Positions 1 through 13,515 are shown, numbered from the stretch's first letter. The stretch is DNA of 64,000 nucleotides from Stramonita haemastoma (GCA_030674155.1 CM060324.1:49286535-49350534), one strand, 5' to 3'. Notes: a model not told the origin generated them from the letters alone. A program made the numbers and translations.

Positions 1-69
1 AGCTTTTTCCACTGTTAGTTACCCTTAGCATATTATAAGAGACCAAAGTCAAATGCCTGCACAATGGCA

Positions 70-470
70 ATCTATTACTTAGTAACCCCTGGAGAGCTTG
101 TTGTTGCTGTCAGTATAAATACCCTCTGGAAATTCTGTGCCAGGAATTCCCTCTTTTCTATCCCTCTCCTTCTTTCTGCTTGTTCCTTTTCTTTCTGTCA
201 CCGCCTTCTTGTCTTACTTTTCTGCCTTCTAGGTCCATTCTCCTGCCTTTATCTATTATAATTCTTTTAAAGAGATTTAATAGAAAACAATTCTCTCCTA
301 CACCGAAGTCAGATGGCGGGGGGCTAAACTGTCTGCCAGGCGCTTTAATCAATGGCAGCCCAACGTTGTTGTTTTTGTTGTTGTTGTTGTTAATGATTAT
401 GACATACAACAATACTTACTGTCTGAGCCTACGACGAAGAAGATGATATTATATTTATCGGAATAGCTGA
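70..470 (+). repeat. pyrimidine-rich dispersed repeat, copy 1
   Basis: tctggaaattctgtgccagg, then CT-rich sequence with gccttctaggtccattctcc and tctctcctacaccgaagtca. Also present at 15535-15800 and, inverted, at 18840-19110. No frame or tRNA head; nature unknown. Confidence 0.65.
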
Positions 471-699
471 CCAGTCCTAATCATTGCTCGACTGTCTACT
501 TTTCTTCTTCTTCTTTTTTTTTAATTAAATGGAATTCCCTTCCCCCCTTTTTTTTCTCCATTCATTTGCTGCCCCTCTCTCCTACCCACCCCTTCCCTTT
601 TGACAACCTCCCCTCTTTTTTCAGTGAATAAGGGATAAGTGCATAAGGGTGGGTGGGTGGTGCCTTGTGTGGGTGGGTGAGGGGGGGGGTGATACGGAT

Positions 700-742
700 C
701 ATGGGGGGAAGGGGAGGAGGGGGGGGGAGGGAGGGAGGAGAG

Positions 743-803
<61 letters not shown>

Positions 804-811
804 GGAGAGAG

Positions 812-871
<60 letters not shown>

Positions 872-915
872 GAGAGAGTGAGAGAGAGAGATGAGATGAG
901 AGAGAGAGAGAGAGT
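700..915. repeat. (GA)n microsatellite
   Basis: About 180 bases of imperfect GA with GGA interruptions, followed by (TTGA)n at 914-932. Confidence 0.95.
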
Positions 916-1149
916 TGATTGATTGATTGATTGAATTTTATTTTCAGAAGGTGAAGGAGTAAGCATGACAATAGCTTTTTTACATCCAGCCTTCTATAAT
1001 GATACAAACTAGTAAAAGCAAACTAATAACAAGAAAATGGAGAAAAAACACACAAAAATCATAGCATAATTCTGTTTGTAACAACCAATTATGTAACTTA
1101 ATACTTCATAGCTGTAGGGAGAGAGGAGAGAGAGAGAAGAGAGAGAGAG

Positions 1150-1152
1150 AGA

Positions 1153-1187
<35 letters not shown>

Positions 1188-1377
1188 GACAGAAGACAGA
1201 CAGACAGACAGACAGACAGAAGACAGCAGACGACAGAAGAGACTCACAAGGCAACTGACACCCAAAAAAAAAAAAAACTCCTCCAGCTTTTTTCCCCCCC
1301 ACTCCTTTAAGAGGCTGCTTGCTCTTAGCTTGCTCGGTGATCGAATGACGACAGGGGGGTTTTCTGTGTGTTGTGTT

Positions 1378-1468
<91 letters not shown>

Positions 1469-1640
1469 GTCTGTGTGTCTGTGCGTGTGTGTGTCTGTCT
1501 GTCTGTCTCTGTGTGTCTGTGTGTGTGTCTGTAACTGTGTGTAAGTGTGCGTAAGCGTGCGTGCGTGTGTCTGTGTATGTGTCTGTGTCTGTGCGTGCGT
1601 GTATGCGTGCGTGCGCGCGCGCGTGCCTGCGAGTGATGTG
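1150..1640. repeat. (GACA)n, then (GT)n/(TGTC)n microsatellites
   Basis: GACA repeats at 1153-1222; GT repeats from 1378, passing into CTGT repeats at 1420-1466 and mixed GTGC/GC at 1555-1625. Confidence 0.93.
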
Positions 1641-1856
1641 TGTGTGTGTTGTTCTTTTTTCTTGTTCTTCTAAAGGTGAGGGGGAGTGAGGTGGCAGTGC
1701 CCCACGGTGGATAAGTTAATTGACATCCCTTTCCTATCCTTTCCACATCCTCACTCAGCACAGCTGCTTTAATGTGTCCTTGCCCTGACAACCAACCTGT
1801 CTCTAACTAGTTACCCTGCCTTCCTGATTATTTGCCTGTCGCCAATTAACCCACAG

Positions 1857-2145
1857 GCTCGTTAGCATGTGTGGTTTCCTAGTGGATGATGGGTGACGTG
1901 ACCGTTTGCTTGGAGCCTTGGTTTCAGTCCAGTTCTCCAGTTCACCCGGCTGTAAATGGGTACCTGCCCTCTTTTAGGGTCAGGGAAGTAAAAAGTAAAG
2001 CAGCCAGAGAGAGAGAGAGAGAGAGGGGGGGGGGGGTGCTGCTGCCCTCAATATGCTGGCCCCTAGAGAAGCTGAAGTCTCTGACGCCTCACTCCCCTTC
2101 GATCAAATAGGTTATTGGACTCTTTACCTTTATATAGTTGTCTTG
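1857..2145 (+). mobile_element. SINE family 2, partial
   Basis: Decayed 5S-like part (tgtggtttcctagtggatga), then the body aatgggtacctgccctcttt and ctggcccctagagaagctga, split by a GA microsatellite at 2007-2032. Confidence 0.68.
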
Positions 2146-2217
2146 ATTAAAAACCCATAATTTTGTAAGGCACAACTCTCTCCAAGCACACAGATGAGGT
2201 AAAACAGTAAAATAAAT

Positions 2218-2381
2218 AGTAATAAAAACACAACTGTGTTCAACTTCATCTTTTCTTTTATCATAATCATCAGCAAACTTTCGCTTCTATCCTGAAGCTT
2301 CCTCAGACTGATTGATAAGCAAAAATTGGCTGATGACTATAATAAAAGGTATGAAGCTGAACACAGTTGTTTTTATTGCTA
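2218..2381. repeat. inverted repeat with hammerhead-like loop
   Basis: Arms 2218-2274 and 2329-2381 are inverted copies (caactgtgttcaacttcat versus its near reverse complement). The 54-base loop on the minus strand reads CTGAGGA, then a GCTTC/GAAGC stem with a 6-base loop, then GAAA (2306 down to 2279), the order of a hammerhead ribozyme core with one extra A before the stem. Such motifs occur in Penelope-like retroelements, so this may be a fragment of one. Confidence 0.5.
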
Positions 2382-2537
2382 TTTTCATATGTACATATAA
2401 TATAGTTATATATATATATATATTAATTATATATTATATTATAAATTTTATATATATGTTACAATTGTTATGTTGCGGATATGCGTCTCATGATAGCTAC
2501 CTAGATAGATAGGTTACAGAATACAGATAGTTCAGCT

Positions 2538-2665
2538 TTTCGGAAGAGTAGGCCATTAGGTGTTAGTGGGAACGGATGACAAAATTGACAAAACTGCATA
2601 GACATGGGGACTGAATGTAAAAATAAAGCACACGAGGGCTTATTCCATTTATCTTCCAAATAAAT
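2538..2665 (+). mobile_element. SINE family 1, 3' half
   Basis: agcttttcggaagagtaggc, then gggaacggatgacaaaattg and gcttattccatttatc match the second half of family 1. Confidence 0.72.
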
Positions 2666-3221
2666 AAATAAGATATATCACAAAGCTTTTACATAATACA
2701 GTATCATCTATTTAATCAGATGTTTAACTACGGGAATAGCTAAATAATTATTTGATTTTTTTTAATAAAAAAATTTGAAAGTTAAAGAACATGATTTCTT
2801 TTCTTATTTTTCAAATTGCGATCGTCATAATAATTCTATGTTCAGTTTATGCACTGATGTCAATCAGAATTGAGGCTTTATGGGAAATGCTGTTTTTAAT
2901 CAGAATTGAGCATTAGACCTACAAGAGAGCCATACGGTAAGATTCACGTGTTTATCATCTTTTCTTGTATGTAAAAACCGATGAGATGTCCCTATCATGT
3001 TTCGTTCAGCAGTTTACATTCAGCATAATTATTATAACCACTGGCTTTGTATTATTTGTAGTCTTATTTTTTTGTGTTTGGACTAATGTAAGCTAGTTCC
3101 TGCCCTGGTATGTAGACAATTTCGGGGGGGGGGACTTTTTTTGTTACTTCTTTTTTTTTCTTTTCTAGCTGCTGCAATCATGCATGTAAGTGCGAAAGAT
3201 TTTTTGTGCACTTTACAAATC

Positions 3222-3222
3222 C

Positions 3223-3293
<71 letters not shown>

Positions 3294-3436
3294 TAATATA
3301 TATATATATAATATATATATATTCTAGATAGATTGATATGATAGATAGTATAGATAATAGATAGATGATAGAGATAGATGATGAGGAATAGATAGATGAG
3401 AGGATGAGATAGGATGAAGATAGATAGATAGATAGT

Positions 3437-3476
<40 letters not shown>

Positions 3477-3538
3477 TAGATAGATATAGATAGATAGATA
3501 GATAGATGATGATAGATAGATAGATAGATAGATAGATC
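3222..3538. repeat. (CT)n-(AT)n-(GATA)n microsatellite
   Basis: CT to 3283, AT to about 3321, then roughly 200 bases of GATA with interruptions. Confidence 0.95.
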
Positions 3539-3735
3539 TTGTTGGTTCTAATGTTTCTGTATAAAATATTTATTGTGCGCTTTACAAATCCTACATTCAT
3601 TATCAATATATTTCTTGTTGGTTCAGAAGTTTCTATATAAAATATTTATTGTGCGCTTTACAGATCCTATATTTAATGATTTATTGATATATTTCTTGTT
3701 GGTTCTAACGTTTCTGTATAAACCGTTGTTTAATT
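3536..3735 (+). repeat. about 77-bp tandem repeat x2.5
   Basis: cttgttggttctaatgtttc and ttattgtgcgctttacaaat recur about every 77 bases; the right copy is truncated. A related fragment lies at 3190-3220 left of the GATA tract. Confidence 0.82.
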
Positions 3736-4137
3736 TGTATTTGTACCATCTCTGCTTGTCCTCAAATAGGTTATGTTAGAACAGTTTGTTTTCTTCCTTT
3801 TTTTTTCAATGTTGTGATCATGCCTTTAAGTGTGGAGATTTTTTTATTTTAAAGCGTTTTATATGAATAATGGATTCAATGATTTCTTCAACTGTCCTTC
3901 GAACTCCATCCATTCATCTGCTCAATCAGCAGCCAATCTACTGGCAAGACAGGGACTGTAAAATATCCTCCGGCACATGATTGATGGCTCCACAAATTAC
4001 ATCAACAAAGCAGTACATCAGCAAAAGACGATCTAGTCCTGAATGACCAACTTTAAAAAATGAAAGAAAAAACATATATATTTAAGTTGATACAAAATAT
4101 ATATTTATAAATATAATTCTCTGAAGACATACACATA

Positions 4138-4139
4138 TA

Positions 4140-4179
<40 letters not shown>

Positions 4180-4183
4180 TATA

Positions 4184-4246
<63 letters not shown>

Positions 4247-4264
4247 TGTGTGTGTGTGTGTGTG
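4138..4264. repeat. (TA)n-(GT)n microsatellite
   Basis: TA repeats at 4138-4185 run into GT repeats at 4187-4264. Confidence 0.95.
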
Positions 4265-5438
4265 AAGAAAATTTTCGCTGCAGCGAGCTCAAAACCCCCT
4301 CTAGAGTTAAGGTTAAAGTTTAAATCTCCCCGAGGTCGCAATGTGGCTGGCTACCTTAGTGGTGCGCAAAAACAGTGGCATGCGCAAAACCTTTTTGAAC
4401 CTCTAGGAGAAAAAAGACGCACGCCAAAACTGCGCGATAGAAACGAGCTCAGAACTGGCATCTCACTACAAACACATGTATACAAAGACCTCGTATCATG
4501 ATATATCCATTTCCCCTTCATAATACCAGACAAAACAATACGACGTAACACAACACAACACAACACAACACAATACAAGACAAAGCTTCAGAGCATTGTA
4601 TCCATTACCGAGCACTTAATGAACGAAGCAGGAATTCCCTTAACCCATTCCTGCCCGGCACTTCGGTGTGAAAGCAGCAGTAAAACTGTCACGGCTCCGG
4701 TTGCCTGGAGAGGCGGCGGTGCAAAAGTTAATCCAACATCCCCGCCGCTCTGCCGGGTGCTATGTCAAATAAATAATGATGCCTGGCCATATTTATGCCA
4801 ACACCCTTCATTTGTTGTCACACGCTAACGCATTGCTCTGCTCCTGTAGTCCAAATCATCATCAGTCTCCATTTCCTCTCCTTCTCCTCCTCCTACTTCT
4901 TGTTCTCCCTTTTCTCTGCCTATTTTTTTTATGGCTTATTTCATTTTGCAACAGTCAACTTTTCTATATTGCTGTAACATGCAGTTCATGCGAGAAAATA
5001 GCTTAGCCTGTTCTCATCATCATCATTATCTCTTCCTTTGTAGTTCAACTTCTCATCCCTTCTCGTTTGTTTCCCCCTTCTTCCTTATTGTGTATTTTTT
5101 TGTTCATGAATATAAGATTATTATGCCTTTCCAAACACAACAAAAATGTGAGTGCAACTACAAAAATAAAAAAAAATGAAACTGAAGCAATGGTACTGAA
5201 TCTTCAAGAATAGGAGTAGATCTATATAGAACGAAGTAAAGTAGGCTAACCCAAAAAAGTCTATTTCATAATTGTAACAAAATAAAGTACCAAACAACTT
5301 ACTTGGGATATCAGAAGAAGGTATAAGGACAGACAGAGTATAATCTATTAATCAATGAGAACACTTGTGACGATTTATAACCACACCAAGAAAATACATG
5401 AGGCAAATCAGTCCTTGTACTCCCATAGATCAGGACAT

Positions 5439-5443
5439 TCTCT

Positions 5444-5510
<67 letters not shown>

Positions 5511-5531
5511 GGGTGGGTGGGTGTGTGTGTG

Positions 5532-5575
<44 letters not shown>

Positions 5576-5635
5576 TGGTGCGTTGCGTGCGTGCGTGCGT
5601 GCGTGGTGGTGTGTGTGTGTGTGTGTGTGTGTTGT
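5439..5635. repeat. (CT)n-(GT)n-(GTGC)n microsatellite
   Basis: CT 5440-5507, GT 5520-5545, GTGC/GC-rich 5546-5604, GT 5608-5632. Confidence 0.93.
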
Positions 5636-5794
5636 GAGGCCGGAGTGGGAGAAAACAATGGGAAAGGGAACTGGGAAACGCCGGAAAAAAAGATCGGTAT
5701 ATGTACATGGCGAGTAACAGTAACTTTAATTTAGTTATCAATTGATACGACCTGCAGTTATTACCCATAGGACAAAATGAAAATGAAGTTCAAA

Positions 5795-5797
<3 letters not shown>

Positions 5798-5866
<69 letters not shown>

Positions 5867-5872
5867 ACGCGC

Positions 5873-5960
<88 letters not shown>
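5798..5960. repeat. (CT)n joined to (GT)n microsatellite
   Basis: About 65 bases of CT, the link gtcacgcgcgc, then about 85 bases of GT. Confidence 0.95.
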
Positions 5961-5961
<1 letters not shown>

Positions 5962-5964
5962 AAG

Positions 5965-7710
5965 AAAACATGCTTTCGTTACAGTACGAACTATAACATT
6001 ATTTTTTAAAGGTTCAATTACAGAGTTTGCCTTTTCCACCTCTAAACCCATAACTCTTTTTCACAACATAAATCACTGGTACCATAATTCTAAACAACTT
6101 GATTCCTATCTTCCACAAACATTGATTATTCCAAAATAATGCAGGCACAAAACACAACTCTCCTTCTCTTTTTATCTCCCACCTTACCAACCTTCTCTTC
6201 CCTTCACTGAATGATGGCACACTAGTGACAGAGATCTTTAACTAGGTTGTCAACAAATAATAGGGAGTACTAACAGCCACACGTAGCCTATGTAATGATG
6301 ATAGTCTATGAACACGAGCCTACAGGTAGGTTCCTACTCACCTTACAAGTCACCTCTGACCTGGCGCTGGAATCCCAACTCTTCACGCATTTCTGATAAC
6401 ACCAGTCCACAAATTGCATGGTAGAAAGAAGATAGTAGTCCCGGCTTGTTTCTTCAGGCACTCATACCAGTAACTTTCACTGCCGTCAAGATCTAATACA
6501 CACCGCTTTTTTTTTTCTCTCTCTCTCTCTTTCAGGAATTCGACAAATGAGAGACAAAAGACTCCAGAAATCGTACTTGGCTGATCGAAATGTTGCGGAT
6601 GGTTAGTTGACAAACTTTAGACAACACTTGTCGTTAATGATGGGGGATAGATATCTGAGCTTTAAGGCCTTCACAACACAACACAGCATGATTACGTACA
6701 CTTCCGATCCGGAGGTAAATAATGATAGGGGGTAGGTAGGCCCTATCTATCTATGTACAGGTATGAATGAAAGTGTGTGCAGAGTAGAAGCATGCGGAAA
6801 AGCCGTTCAGGTGATGAACAGAGCAGTCAAGAGACCACAAGTTTCTTGCTAGTCCTAGGGCCTACAACACTAAAGGCTAGTGATCGCAGCAGTAGCTCTA
6901 GGCTAGTAGTAGCTTCTGCTGCAGTAGCCTAGCCTAGCCCTTGTCGGAAGGCACGGCACCACAGCACAGCACAGCACAACACAGCACAACACAGCACACA
7001 CGTGTAGAACACACCGCTGCTGTTTCTCCTCTTCACCTTTCTACCCTTGTTGAATGGCGCTACCGCCTCACAATGCACAACACAGTCGGGGCTTGTCTGT
7101 CTGTTCTCTCTCTCCAGTGGCCCTGCCCTGCCTGCCTGCTTGCCTGCAACCCTGTAAATTGCTTCACCCCTCAAGGAAGGCCGCCTCCCTCCCAGCAATG
7201 CTATGGTAAACTTTAGGCATCCAAAACTTGGATTATTCTCTCTTTTTTTTGTCCTGTCGCCAAGAATCTTAGTTCTGTCAAATGAATTGAAATATAAACT
7301 GTAATTGTTTATTCTCAGAGTTATTTCGTTTTCAGAAAAGTGGAAAATGTGGGTATTTTTTGTACTTTCAGGGTGGATGAAGTGTATTAGAGCAAAGAAT
7401 GTGGATGTATATGAAATACTTTTATGGATTTATTTCTTCCATCAAAAAAGTACCTCTGTACATTGTGTAGCATATTTTTTGAAATGGAAAAGTGGCAAAC
7501 TTTTGGGATGCCAAGATTGTTCTAGTTCTAATTACGATTCCTCGCTTTCAAGCAAATTGGTTTTTAAGATTGTTCTTGCTCTGTAGACCAAAGGTGAAAG
7601 AAGCGCAGCTTATCATGGACATGAAAAGCGTCTAAGTAGATAAAGATGGAAATTCACAGCTTCTGAAATCAGTAGCGAACCATACAATTAGTATATTTCA
7701 AGCAGGTGTA

Positions 7711-7751
<41 letters not shown>

Positions 7752-8410
7752 TGATCCCACTATGTTTCGTTTCGTTTCGTTTCGCCAGTTAAAAGGTTCC
7801 AGCCCATAAATGCAAAATAGAGAGAGAGCGTGAAAGTGTGAGAGGGTCATGTCATTCGATCTTCCCTGCCACTTCAGTCAAGGTTTTTTGTTTTGTTTTT
7901 TTGTTTGTTTTTAACACTGGCTGATGCTTACTCTACGTTAATTAAACAGTGAAGGCTTTTCTTGAAAGGAAAGGCGAGGATTTTTTTAATGAAAAAGGAA
8001 GGTTAATTTTTTTAAAAGAAACAACAGCAACCCCAAAAAGAAAAAAAGAAAACAGTCCCATCAAAAAACAGCAAAGACTTTCTTCTTGAAGGTAAAGACG
8101 CTTTTTTTTAATTAATAAAATAAAATAAAATAAGGTAGGTTCTACACACACACAAAAAAGAAAAATAACAACACTGATACCAAAACCCCCAAAACAATCC
8201 AACCAAAAAACAAAATCAATTTTTTTTAAAATCAGGGGATCACCACCACCCCCACCATCCCAAAAAAAACACCCAAAAAAACAACAAACAAACAAACAAA
8301 AACAACAAAAACCAACTGAAAAATAAAACTGGAGACACTGCTTGCAACTGTCTATCAATGCATGCCAGATACACATACCCTCCCTATCCTGGTGCACTGG
8401 CCGCAGGTGC
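5965..8410. other. stretch without a supported gene
   Basis: Single-copy-looking sequence with a short CT tract at 7711-7751 and (TTTCG)n at 7766-7783. The segment near 6900-7200 is GC-richer and holds (ACAGC)n-type repeats. The open frames are short, lack splice context and match nothing I know. Confidence 0.5.
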
Positions 8411-8414
8411 ATGC

Positions 8415-8416
8415 AT

Positions 8417-8508
<92 letters not shown>

Positions 8509-8512
8509 CACG
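8415..8512. repeat. (CA)n microsatellite
   Basis: Nearly pure CA with one short break at 8483. Confidence 0.95.
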
Positions 8513-8697
8513 AAGCGTGGACTATACATGCTCACATACTGTGTAATGTATAATCATATAAGGTAAACTTTGTAAATTTTGTCTGTGAAAAGTTAACTTT
8601 CCATCTATCTGCCCATCTGTCTGTCTGTCTGTCTTCTGTTGTTTGTCTGTGGACCTAGCCACATAGCTTTTTGGATAAGATTATCTGTTTCTTATCT

Positions 8698-8794
8698 ATG
8701 TGTGTGTGTGCGTGTATTATACAATATATATATATATATATTATATCATATATATTATTATGTGTCTTATAATTATCTATCTATCTACCTATCT

Positions 8795-8831
<37 letters not shown>

Positions 8832-8884
8832 ACTATCTATCTATCTACTATCTATCTATCTATCTACCTATCTATTATCTTATC

Positions 8885-8921
<37 letters not shown>

Positions 8922-9134
8922 CTATCTACTACTATCTACTTATCCATCTGTTTGTATATCTACCTCCCTATCTATCTACCTATATATCTTTCTACCTACC
9001 TATCAATTTATTGGCTCCCACACCCGACCCAGGTTACAGCATGCAGCTCTGTGTGTGTGTGTGTGTGTAGTGTGTGTGTGTGGGTGGTGTGTGTGGTGTG
9101 GGTGCGTGCGCTGCGCTGCGTGGTGTGTGTGTGT

Positions 9135-9170
<36 letters not shown>
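8698..9170. repeat. (TA)n, (TATC)n and (GT)n cluster
   Basis: TA near 8724-8740, TATC repeats 8774-9000, GT repeats 9050-9170 with interruptions. Confidence 0.92.
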
Positions 9171-9404
9171 CTATCAGTCACGCGATCAAGTCAATCCAAC
9201 TACCTGCACGCCACACACTGCCTGGCTGATCATTCCCCAAACTGCCCTCCACCTGAGCATACCTCCATCAGTGTCTGCTACTGTACACACTACTTAACTT
9301 GTCTCTGTTCGTTCTTTTTCGTCTATTCTTTCTTCTCCTTAAGTCTCCACACCCCCAACCACCACCACCCCGATTCTTCTTCCTCTTCTTTGCATCTTTT
9401 TTTT

Positions 9405-9500
9405 TAAAATTATTTATTTATGTATTTATTCATTCTTTTATATCGAGGATAATAGAGAAACTTTATAAGCACTCGTGTGCTTTTTTACATCCGGTCTTCT
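9405..9500 (-). mobile_element. SINE 3'-end fragment
   Basis: attcttttatatcgaggata followed by gcactcgtgtgcttttttacatccgg matches the family 1 tail in reverse. The rest is lost. Confidence 0.65.
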
Positions 9501-9508
9501 TCTTTGCA

Positions 9509-9539
<31 letters not shown>

Positions 9540-9776
9540 CATTCTCCGCATTCTCTTCTTCTTCTTCTTCTTCTTCTTCCTTCGCATTCTCCTTCTACCT
9601 CTCCTCCACCTTTTCTCTTTCTTTTCTTTTTTTTTTCTTCGTTTCTCTTATTCTTTCCCTCATCCCCAATTTTCCCCAGAGCTGGGTTAAATGGAAGTTA
9701 GAGTGATAAACTGAAGGGATCTTCATCAAGGTAAAAGGTTGCTAAAAAAAAAAAAATTAAGTAATTAAAAAAAAGA

Positions 9777-9862
9777 AAAGGTAAAGATGTCCCATAACCT
9801 ATGGGGTCGTTGGGGAGCGAGATGTCAGCTTCTCTAGGAGCCAGCATGTTGAGGGCGATGAT
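9777..9862 (-). mobile_element. SINE family 2, 3' fragment
   Basis: aaggtaaagatgtcccataa and cagcttctctaggagccagc match the end of family 2 in reverse; the rest is missing. Confidence 0.7.
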
Positions 9863-10199
9863 TCGAACAGTAGACTGTTACAGAGAACAGAAAAGTTACA
9901 TTAGGACAGACCTCAGACCCCACATGAAAGGGCATCGTTCAGAACAACTAGCAGAAACTTTGTCTGAACGCAGCAGAGCTAGCGAGGCGGGGTGCAGAAA
10001 GGGAGATAAGAACCGTTTCGAAACATTGGTTCTGAGGCGACGACTGAATCATTCCGCTTGGCTGAAAATGTTCCTAAATCCCTGTACTGATAGACCACCT
10101 TCACAGCTACATTGACTTGATTCCTTGAGGAGTCATTGGGGCACTGTACTCCATTTTTCAGGCAGTGTGTCTTGGACAAAGTAAACCTGGCAGGAGTGT

Positions 10200-10680
10200 G
10201 AGATAGCCTAATGTTGTCGGCCTGGGATCGAGCCCGGGTTCAGCCCCCACCCAGATGGCCCTGGAGTTAACACCAGTGCATCAGCCCCTGGAGTTAACGT
10301 CAGTGCATCCGCCCCTGGAGTTAAACAGTGCATCAGCCTGGATAACTAGTGCATCCGCCCCTGGAGTTAACGTCAGTGCATCCGCCCCTGGAGTTAACAC
10401 CAGTGCATCAGCCCCTGGAGTTAACGTCAATGCATCGCCCTGGAGTTAACGTCAGTGCATCGCCCCTGGAGTTAACACAGTGCATCAGCCCCTGGAGTTA
10501 ACGTAGTGCATCAGACCTGAGTTGACAACATGCATCAGCCCCGGAGTTAACACAGTGTCACCCACTCCCCAAAGTCCTCTATAAACCGAAGCCTGCGTAA
10601 AAACGCACGCAGAATATCTTACACACACGTTAAAACTTGCTCTGCATTTTGGGAGAATAGATCATTCGTGGGTGTATGAA
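10200..10680 (+). mobile_element. SINE family 1 copy swollen by a minisatellite
   Basis: Head remnant with gatcgagcccgggttc (B box-like) at 10208-10225, then about a dozen copies of the cctggagttaac segment, then the usual core (aaccgaagcctgcgtaaaaa, cgcacgcagaatatctta). The array replaced a unit present once in normal copies. Confidence 0.8.
10255..10560 (+). repeat. 26-27-bp minisatellite from a SINE segment
   Basis: Units like gcatcagcccctggagttaa with alternating cgtcagt/caccagt endings, about 11-13 copies with short deletions. The same segment occurs once in full-length family 1 SINEs. Confidence 0.9.
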
Positions 10681-10686
10681 TAGTAA

Positions 10687-11202
<516 letters not shown>

Positions 11203-11829
11203 GACTTAGCCTGTGGATTCTGTGGGAACATAGGGCCACAACAACACTCCTCCAACGGATCGTTTGGAGTCCTTCAGCTCGCCATGTCATTCGGCGCTTT
11301 CGTCTCTGCTTCATGCTTCTGCGCCAGGTCTGTTTTGGTCGGCCTACTATATATATATATATTTATATATAATATATATTAAATATATTATTAATATATT
11401 ATATATATATATTATATATATATATACAAGCTGCACATGGTGTCATACTAACATACCCCAGAGTAGTGCGGCTACCTTAACGGCGCAACCCCCACCCCAC
11501 CCCCCCCACCCCCACCCCCCACCCACCCCCACACACATAATATTCTGAAATATTCTGAATCTGAATCACATACACACAACAAGGTCAGTGAAGTTGTTAC
11601 GTCTCCTTCAAAGTTTTTTTATATACTTCATCCACTTAATTAACCTTATGCTGGCAAAATAAATTAATTACAAGAAAACTACTGCTGCTGTTTTGTCTGG
11701 TAATGGCGTTACACGTGACAGTCCTGTTACGTGCCAGCCTTCAGCCTGATTACAATCAGACAGCCAGCAAATTGACCTGACAGTGCGTAAAGCCCACGAT
11801 CTCTTTCCTTTCAACCTTGCAGGCCATTT

Positions 11830-11940
11830 ATATGTGTTTGTTCCTGAAGTCAGAATGTGGCTACCTTTAATGATAGGGGGCAAATACGGTTGCATAATAT
11901 GCAAAAGTCTCATCATTCATAAACCTCAGAGCTCTAATGT
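11830..11940 (+). mobile_element. SINE family 3-type tail
   Basis: ctgaagtcagaatgtggcta, then cggttgcataatatgcaaaa and cataaacctcagagctct. Confidence 0.62.
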
Positions 11941-12246
11941 GTCTGTTCCAACCTTTCAGTGTAAAAAAAAAACACGAACCTCTACTCGCTTCTGGAGGTT
12001 TCAGTGACATTCACAAGGGGCACACAATTGACCATTGATTGGTTAGAGGATGTGCGCTGGCCGTTTCAGAGGGAGCACGACTTATTATTCTAAATGGTCC
12101 GATTGAACTGACACCTCAAGCTGCTTGAGATCTACGTTTACAGTGGCAGATGATCACTTTGGGATCCGTTTCGCCTTGACCCTCCCGGCCTTTGTGGTTC
12201 AGGGTTTGTTTGTCCCTTGCCTGCTTACACAAACAGTGATAATATC

Positions 12247-12606
12247 TTGTTTATTTATTTATTGAATTATTCATTTATATTGAGATTAATTAAATAAGCA
12301 CTCTTCTTTTTTTTTACATCCAGTCCCCGTGTGTTTGCAATTTTGTCAATCTTATCAGCTGTTCCCACCGGCACACAATGGTCTACTCTTACGAAAAGCG
12401 GAACAGGGTTTAACATGTGCACAAGATGTTCTGCGTTGCGTTCGCACACTGGGCCTCGGTTTAAAAGTCTCATCCGAAAGACTTTGGGGGAGAGTGGAGT
12501 CAGCACTGATGTTAACTCCAGGGGGGAAAAAATCCCCTCGAACGGGAATCGAACCCGGGTCGTCAGATTGCGAGCGCACTGTTCTGACCACTAGATTATC
12601 CCGTTC
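12247..12606 (-). mobile_element. SINE family 1, full length
   Basis: Reverse-orientation copy from the AT-rich tail (12247) through the core to the tRNA head; B box as gaatcgaacccgggt at about 12545, A box ending at 12606. Colinear with the copy at 61311. Confidence 0.87.
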
Positions 12607-13436
12607 CTCTGTTCTTACAAGGAGATAGCAGTCAGTGATTATGTGGGTAATACAGGTAGATCATGTGAAATGTGTGAGATTGAAACAGACAGAGGTGCAG
12701 GTGTGACTGATTCCAGTGAGGGCAAACAGAGGAACGTAGGTAGCCTACAGTTGGTGTAGATTGTGCAAATACTCACTGTCCTTGGTGCAGCTTTGTCAGT
12801 TAGTTGTTGATGTAAGCAAAGTGCCAAGGCCTACATTTAAAATGTGAAGAAGAAGAAGAAGAAGAAGAAGAGAGAACCCAAAGTGTACAAAGTAGGGTGT
12901 CTGACAATGTTACAAGTCTTGTTTTTTTCGGGGGGGGGGGGTTGTTGTTTGTTTATGGAGAGGGAGTTATATTTCTTTTCTTGTTTGTTTTTGTCATGTT
13001 TTTCTTTCAGTTTGGTTTGGGGGGGGGGGGGGTTGTTTTTGTTGTTTGATTTTTTTTTTTAGAAGGGAATGGGGGGTGGGGGGTAGAGGGTTAGTCTGTG
13101 AGGAAGTCCAACAGTGATTTTGGTATGAGGCACACAGGGCATTTTTGTACGGCCCATTGCCTCCCCTTCTTTCGCTTCTTGGTCAGCCAGCCGTAAGATG
13201 TGGTTATGTGGTGACGTTGAAGGACTGGCCCCCTGTCTCGTCTCCCCCCACCCCACCCCCCTCTTCCCCAACCGCTTCAGCCTTCATACTATTAGCCTAT
13301 GTCTGCCCTGCCGTTCATCCTCATGGAACTAAATGGCTGGACCATGCCCTCCACCCCATGTATAAATTACTGTGTGCTATGACTACCGTGTGGTTTTGCT
13401 TGCTTGTTTGCAGACTTGTTTGTTTCATTTTATTTA

Positions 13437-13515
13437 TTTTTATTTTGTTCTTTTATATCGAGGATAATGGAATAAGTACTCATGTGCTTTTTTGCATCCA
13501 GTGCCCGTGTGTATG
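13437..13515 (-). mobile_element. SINE family 1, 3'-end fragment
   Basis: Matches the tail only: ttttatatcgaggataatgg followed by gtgcttttttgcatccag and cgtgtgtatgcagttttgtc. Confidence 0.75.

Noticed and set aside
1009..1791. Long open frames of [18 protein letters not shown] or ERERER composition, here and at many other places
   Set aside because: They translate dinucleotide or tetranucleotide microsatellites, occur on both strands at once and have no splice or start context.
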